Assembly: GCA_051269965.1 (NCBI GenBank) | Contig: JBNMFK010000035.1 | Span: 1 to 18,577 of the forward strand | Direction of reading: 5' to 3' | Source: Arcticibacterium sp051269965 | GTDB taxonomy: Bacteria > Bacteroidota > Bacteroidia > Cytophagales > Spirosomataceae | DNA length: 18,577 nucleotides | Shown: positions 15,224 to 18,577 of the stretch, one piece after another | Numbering within the stretch: position 1 is the stretch's first letter | Layout: the number at the start of each line of letters is the position of its first letter | The notes under the pieces: model-generated | What the model was told of the DNA's origin: nothing | Database searches by the model: none | The model's input: the letters and a program-made list of their open reading frames with translations, nothing else | Program-made: the position numbers and the translations under genes

Positions 15224-15597
15224 ATACCAAGTCTCATTAGGCATAGACTTCTATTCCTATTATTTCTAGCATCCAATACTTTATGTGCCCAATATGAAAC
15301 CACCATCTGCAAATGGCAAGCGAATAAGAAAGCGGCCTTTCGATTGACCCTTTTGGTAATGTCACGAAGTATCTGCGAGAAAGAAAAGCTACAAAAGTAT
15401 GCCAGAAAAGTGGCAAAAATGAGATTGTCATTAAACAAGCCTCACACTTGGATTCTGAAGTTTATACTGTGCCATTGACTTTGAAAACGTATGTGCCAAA
15501 CGATTGGCAAAAAGTACATCCCTCTACTGGTGCTAATCTCAACATTCAAAATGACAAAAGGGACATTTCTTTATACACGAAACATCCCCTTCTGTAA
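15224..15597 (+). pseudogene. Polysaccharide deacetylase (NodB-type) remnant with internal deletion
   Basis: The first frame reads PSLIRHRLLFLLFLASNT then LCAQYETT, a signal peptide, and goes on to KWQANKKAAF, the usual lead into the NodB catalytic motif (AAFSLTFDDG). ATA at 15224 occupies the expected start position. At about 15338-15345 the reading switches frame directly into IDPFGNVTKYLRERKAT, then SEVYTVPLTLKTYVPNDW, which looks like the C-terminal part of such proteins (FGNVxxYIRERxA and the later beta domain). The intervening catalytic domain, normally well over 150 residues, is absent. Missing start, frame change and lost active site make this a dead gene. The end is taken as TAA at 15595-15597, but the last codons may be shifted too. 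Confidence 0.65.
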
Positions 15598-15616
15598 AAA
15601 CCAATACTCTTAATGA

Positions 15617-15784
15617 GGTATAAATTTATTCACGAATAATTTAAAATCTTTTCTCCAGGACGGAATTGTAACAGATTTATTAAAAGCTGAAGAAGCATAT
15701 AACTTTATAAAAGAAATCGAAAAAAATAGCCGTGAAATCAATAATTCTTCAATCGATGTGATGGTGGACTTAATTTACTTTTGA
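15617..15784 (+). other. Unrecognised open fragment, possibly a gene remnant
   Basis: A plus-strand frame stays open here for about 55 codons and reads LLKAEEAYNFIKEIEKNS then INNSSIDVMVDLIYF, a helix-like, charged composition of the kind seen in real proteins. There is no start codon at its front, and I recognise no family. Given the decayed gene just upstream it is more likely a remnant than a functional small gene. Confidence 0.25.
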
Positions 15785-15990
15785 TTAGATACTTTAGGGA
15801 GATGTCTGTCATGATTTTGGCATTTTTAGGCAAAATCTCGCCAAACGAATTACTGTTTTCGAATGAATTGCGTTGGGCTAGGCTTCGAGAAGCTCAGCCA
15901 CCATCCCTACGCTACCAATATTACGCTCCTCTGGAGCTAAAAGCCACTTTCTTATATCGAACCCATGTTAAACTATCATACAAACAATGA
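15785..15990. repeat. REP-like hairpin-rich intergenic stretch
   Basis: Two compact hairpins stand close together. At 15876-15899, GGCT-AG-GCTT-CGAG-AAGC-TC-AGCC has outer and inner stems separated by imperfect pairs. At 15925-15937 there is a perfect GCTCC-TCT-GGAGC. The first resembles the GCTTCGA(C/G)AAGCTCAGCC core of REP-type palindromes found in many bacterial genomes. A 69-codon open frame that begins at a TTG shows no protein-like features and is not called. Copy number elsewhere cannot be seen from this window. Confidence 0.45.
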
Positions 15991-16001
15991 ATGGCACTTT
16001 C

Positions 16002-16838
16002 CTATTGGTGCAAACCCGCCGCCTTTAATAGTTTCAGCACCTTTTCCGGCTGATCCGTTTGGATCACATTGGCACCGTTTTCTACTAACTCCATAAACAG
16101 GCTTGAGCTACCTCCTGCCATAGATATATCTACTTTTCCTAAAGCATTAATCCAAACTTTGACATTTCTAGCCTTCAAATCAACCATCATTTCTTTCGTA
16201 TAAAAAGTAGGGTCAATATGTACAATACTCGGATTGAATATGCGTATGGCATCCTCAACTTCGTCGCGAGAATGAGTTCTTGGCATCAGGTATAAACTTG
16301 GGTCTATCGTTTTAATTCTTTTCAAAACGTCATAATCACTATCAAAAAAAAAAGCTTGGGTTTGCATACCGGCTTTTTGCACTTCAGCTACTATAGGTTC
16401 TATATTTTCGGTCTTCAAATCTAAGTCAATGAGAATGTGTCCTTTAGCAAGATGAAACACCTCAGCTAAAGTTGGAATTTGATACTCACTTAATGTGCCA
16501 TCGGAATTTTTGAGTCTTAGTTTTCTAAGCTCCTCAAAAGTATAGTTCTCCACAGGCCCAAATCCATTTGTAGTACGATTTATGGTACCATCATGCATAA
16601 GCATCACCACGCCATCTTTTGATGTTTTTGCATCAATTTCTATAATATCGACACCTTCTTTAATGGCGTTCTCTACCGCCAGAAGCGAGTTTTCTGGTGC
16701 AAAATTATGAGCTGCTCTATGTGCTGCTACTAACACTTTTGAAGCATCTTTAGCAAAAAAAGCATGCTGAAGATAATCCTGTGCCATGGCGGCAGGGCTA
16801 ACCAATAGGAAGAATAATACTACATTTTTAATACTCAT
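16002..16838 (-). CDS. Exported glycerophosphodiester phosphodiesterase
   Basis: This 278-residue protein has a signal peptide cleaved after residue 20 (AAMAQ) and one GDPD domain of usual length. The catalytic and metal-binding residues are present: H40-R41 in AAHRAAHNFAPENS, E49-N50, E67 and D69 in IIEIDAKTSKDG, and H82-D83 in LMHDGTINRTT. The barrel continues with IDLDLK and ends with VIQTDQPEKVL. The family cleaves glycerophosphodiesters such as deacylated phospholipids to glycerol 3-phosphate and an alcohol. It lies 79 nt downstream of the metallophosphoesterase gene on the same strand, so the two probably share a transcript and act one after the other outside the cytoplasm. Confidence 0.93.
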   Translation of the reverse strand: MSIKNVVLFFLLVSPAAMAQDYLQHAFFAKDASKVLVAAHRAAHNFAPENSLLAVENAIKEGVDIIEIDAKTSKDGVVMLMHDGTINRTTNGFGPVENYTFEELRKLRLKNSDGTLSEYQIPTLAEVFHLAKGHILIDLDLKTENIEPIVAEVQKAGMQTQAFFFDSDYDVLKRIKTIDPSLYLMPRTHSRDEVEDAIRIFNPSIVHIDPTFYTKEMMVDLKARNVKVWINALGKVDISMAGGSSSLFMELVENGANVIQTDQPEKVLKLLKAAGLHQ

Positions 16839-16917
16839 GATTAATCTATTTGAAAAGGCTGGCGTAAAGTTTTCATGACTATAAAGTCCATTCTATTTAT
16901 GGTTTAATTGCAAACAT

Positions 16918-18321
16918 TTATTCTTTTGTGTGTCGTCTTTCTGGCGTGTCTGGAATTTGATTTATAAGTACGTTTGGTTTATTACCATTTTTCTTCAAAA
17001 TGAAAGAGTCATAAAGGTCTCCCGAACCCGTAAATGCTTTATAATGAACTAAATCTTCTGCCACCGTAATAACCTGAAATAGCTGTGTATTTTCAGCTTT
17101 ACGCTTCATCCAGCTTTCTTCATAGGTCATATCATACATTTTAGGCCCACTTACAGACACCACATACACGGTACCTGCTTCCTTAGATTTGACAGACGAG
17201 CCTGTTGCTACATTGTTGGCGGTTCCTCTACCATAAGCGTGGTCGTGTCCTTGCAACACCAAATCGACTTTGTGTTTATCAAAAATCGGTTTGAATGTAT
17301 CTCTTAATACTATATTATCTCTGTTTGGTTTGGTAGAATAAATAGGATAATGAAACGTAATAACCGTCCATTTTTTAGGATTTACAGTCAATAGAGAATC
17401 TAACCATTTCGCTTGAGCATTTCTATAATACTCAGACTCATCTATCTGCTCTGCATCTAATGAAACCACCTTTAACTCTGGGTAATTTATCTCATAGCAC
17501 GTTTCCTCTAAGCCTGGCACGCCATTTTGTGGTAGGTTAAACTGAGGCCGCCATTGCGGCGAAAGTTTTACATCTCTATACTCATGGTTTCCCGGTGTCA
17601 TAACACTTGGTACCTGTGCATGAATAAATCCACCTGCATGAAACCACTCTCCCCATTCTACATCTCTATCGTGTCTGTTAATTAAATCTCCTGCATGTAA
17701 CATGAAGTCTATATTTGGCATGGTATGATAGGCCTCCCTAATTATTCTTGACCACATAGACTTTACATCATTTTGGGCATCGCCAAAATACACGAAAGAA
17801 ATAGGCGAATCTTTACCCGGCATACTTACCTGAAACCATTCGCTCCAAGCCTCTCCTCCTCCTACTCTATACACATATTTTTGCCCTGGCTCTAAATTTT
17901 TGATAATTCCCGAATGGTAATTGGCCTTAACTACGGGTTCATTTTCACGAGCCACTATTAAACTTTCTGTTGCTGCCTTTATCCTTTTTGGATTTTCTCT
18001 AAACTCTGGGCCATGCGTGGCTTTTCCGTATTCAATAAAGCCTTCCGTCATATTTAAAGAGGTACGCCAGTTTACGGCTACAGAGGTTATTGGGTCTTCT
18101 GTCAGGTTTAGAATAATTCTGTCAGGAACGTTACTCGGAAAAAGTAATTTATGATCTGGATACTGACTCATCAAGGAATCTAGATGGGCATAGCCGTGAC
18201 TGTGTTTATTTACACCATGCAAATGCTCTATTTTTTGAGCAAAAGTAGGGCTCAAAATTGAACATAGAGAAAGTGTATAAAATACTATTTTACAGCACTT
18301 TAACTTATAATAAAGTTTCAT
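16918..18321 (-). CDS. Exported purple-acid-phosphatase-like metallophosphoesterase
   Basis: The 467-residue protein has a signal peptide ending at FAQ (about residue 29). A fibronectin-like N-terminal domain of the purple acid phosphatase type (about 65-168, with IILNLTEDPITSVAVNWRT) precedes a calcineurin-like metallophosphatase domain. Metal ligands are visible: D181 in YFGDAQND, D212 in HAGDL, N245-H246 in GNHEYR, H324 in FHYPIYS, and H359 and H361 in GHDHAYGRG. In true purple enzymes the second motif is GDxxY, where the tyrosine binds Fe(III). Here it reads GDLIN, so that ligand is missing and another metal pair is likely. It would release phosphate from monoesters or related substrates outside the cytoplasm. 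The GDPD gene follows on the same strand. Confidence 0.9.
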   Translation of the reverse strand: MKLYYKLKCCKIVFYTLSLCSILSPTFAQKIEHLHGVNKHSHGYAHLDSLMSQYPDHKLLFPSNVPDRIILNLTEDPITSVAVNWRTSLNMTEGFIEYGKATHGPEFRENPKRIKAATESLIVARENEPVVKANYHSGIIKNLEPGQKYVYRVGGGEAWSEWFQVSMPGKDSPISFVYFGDAQNDVKSMWSRIIREAYHTMPNIDFMLHAGDLINRHDRDVEWGEWFHAGGFIHAQVPSVMTPGNHEYRDVKLSPQWRPQFNLPQNGVPGLEETCYEINYPELKVVSLDAEQIDESEYYRNAQAKWLDSLLTVNPKKWTVITFHYPIYSTKPNRDNIVLRDTFKPIFDKHKVDLVLQGHDHAYGRGTANNVATGSSVKSKEAGTVYVVSVSGPKMYDMTYEESWMKRKAENTQLFQVITVAEDLVHYKAFTGSGDLYDSFILKKNGNKPNVLINQIPDTPERRHTKE

Positions 18322-18396
18322 ATTATAGATTTTATTTATTTACAATAGATTGCTATTTTTGTCTAAACTCCTACCTCTAATATATCCCGATATTCA

Positions 18397-18433
18397 CTAA
18401 TAAGACTTCAAGTCCATGAAAATGGACTATTAG
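18397..18433. other. Two-part hairpin in the divergent intergenic region
   Basis: GTCCAT-GAAA-ATGGAC makes a perfect GNRA-looped stem at 18412-18427. CTAATA at 18397-18402 pairs with TATTAG at 18428-18433, stacking directly on the 3' side with a 9-base bulge on the 5' side. A TTTT follows on the plus strand at 18435-18438. It could be a leader structure or terminator before the lipoprotein gene. The rest of 18322-18498 shows only AT-rich sequence. Confidence 0.35.
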
Positions 18434-18498
18434 GTTTTAAAAGTATTTTTAAAAATCATCTTATTTCAACTTGGCCAAACGCCATTTTCAATTAATCA

Positions 18499-18577
18499 AT
18501 GAGAACTAAAGCAATTATTTTTCCCATTCTGGTTTCTTTCCTTTTTTTTAAATCTTGTAGACAAAAGGAACAAACAC
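18499..18577 (+). CDS. Lipoprotein, N-terminal part (3' end outside window)
   Basis: From the ATG at 18499 the frame reads MRTKAIIFPILVSFLFFKSC and continues RQKEQT to the window edge. A positive start, a hydrophobic stretch and a lipobox-like FKSC indicate a type II signal peptide with lipidation at C20. Only 26 codons are visible, so the function is unknown. It is divergent from the metallophosphoesterase gene. Confidence 0.65.
   Translation, partial: MRTKAIIFPILVSFLFFKSCRQKEQT

Noticed and set aside
15214..15438. Minus-strand open frames of 64-74 codons
   Set aside because: They lie opposite the deacetylase remnant, whose plus-strand frames show recognisable protein sequence; no family features are seen on the minus strand.
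15781..15990. 69-codon plus-strand open frame
   Set aside because: It begins at TTG and covers the hairpin-rich REP-like stretch, and its translation does not resemble a protein family.
16839..16917. Separate promoter for the GDPD gene
   Set aside because: The 79-nt gap shows no convincing promoter pattern; shared transcription with the upstream metallophosphoesterase gene is simpler.
1..18577. tRNA, rRNA, CRISPR array, insertion sequence or phage genes
   Set aside because: No transposase or integrase reading frame, regular repeat-spacer pattern, or tRNA-like cloverleaf was found on reading the window.

Overview
The window is AT-rich and looks like a chromosome segment of a member of the Bacteroidota, most likely a Cytophagales-type environmental bacterium. 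The support is the gene content: long duplicated FtsX/MacB-type permeases, a head-GIN-domain protein, a DUF1080 protein, an HGSNAT-like acetyltransferase next to a GH20-like protein, and exported proteins whose signal peptides end in 'FAQ', 'FSQ' or 'MAQ'. Most genes also lack clear Shine-Dalgarno sequences. Assignment below phylum level is inference.

Positions 1-11720 hold a plus-strand array of FtsX/MacB-type ABC transporter permeases. It consists of the C-terminal end of one (1-426), a complete gene (675-3068), a tandem duplicate pair (4098-6528, broken by one extra T, and 6744-9176), and a further complete gene 3 nt later (9180-11576). About 20 codons of what may be another decayed permease follow (11652-11717). 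A small exported GIN-domain protein (3216-3932) is embedded in the array. No ATPase is encoded in the window. Three intergenic gaps carry the same layout: a 16-bp dyad TGTTCG-N4-CGGACA (or a close variant), then 69-71 bp downstream a TGGCAT element resembling a sigma-54 -24/-12 promoter. This suggests that the two complete permease transcription units and the GIN gene form a regulon under a sigma-54 enhancer-binding protein encoded elsewhere.

Positions 11720-16001 contain a plus-strand exported DUF1080 protein (11936-12565). It faces a minus-strand two-gene unit: an HGSNAT-like membrane acetyltransferase (15156-13990) followed 3 nt later by a small exported GH20-like protein (13986-12928). 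A 41-nt near-perfect hairpin lies between the converging units. Upstream of the acetyltransferase is a degraded stretch: a polysaccharide-deacetylase pseudogene missing its catalytic middle (about 15224-15597), an unrecognised open fragment, and a hairpin-rich REP-like stretch (about 15785-15990).

Positions 16002-18321 encode, on the minus strand, an exported purple-acid-phosphatase-like metallophosphoesterase followed by an exported glycerophosphodiester phosphodiesterase. Together they could release phosphate from organic phosphodiesters and monoesters outside the cytoplasm. The window ends in the first codons of a divergent lipoprotein gene (18499 onward).
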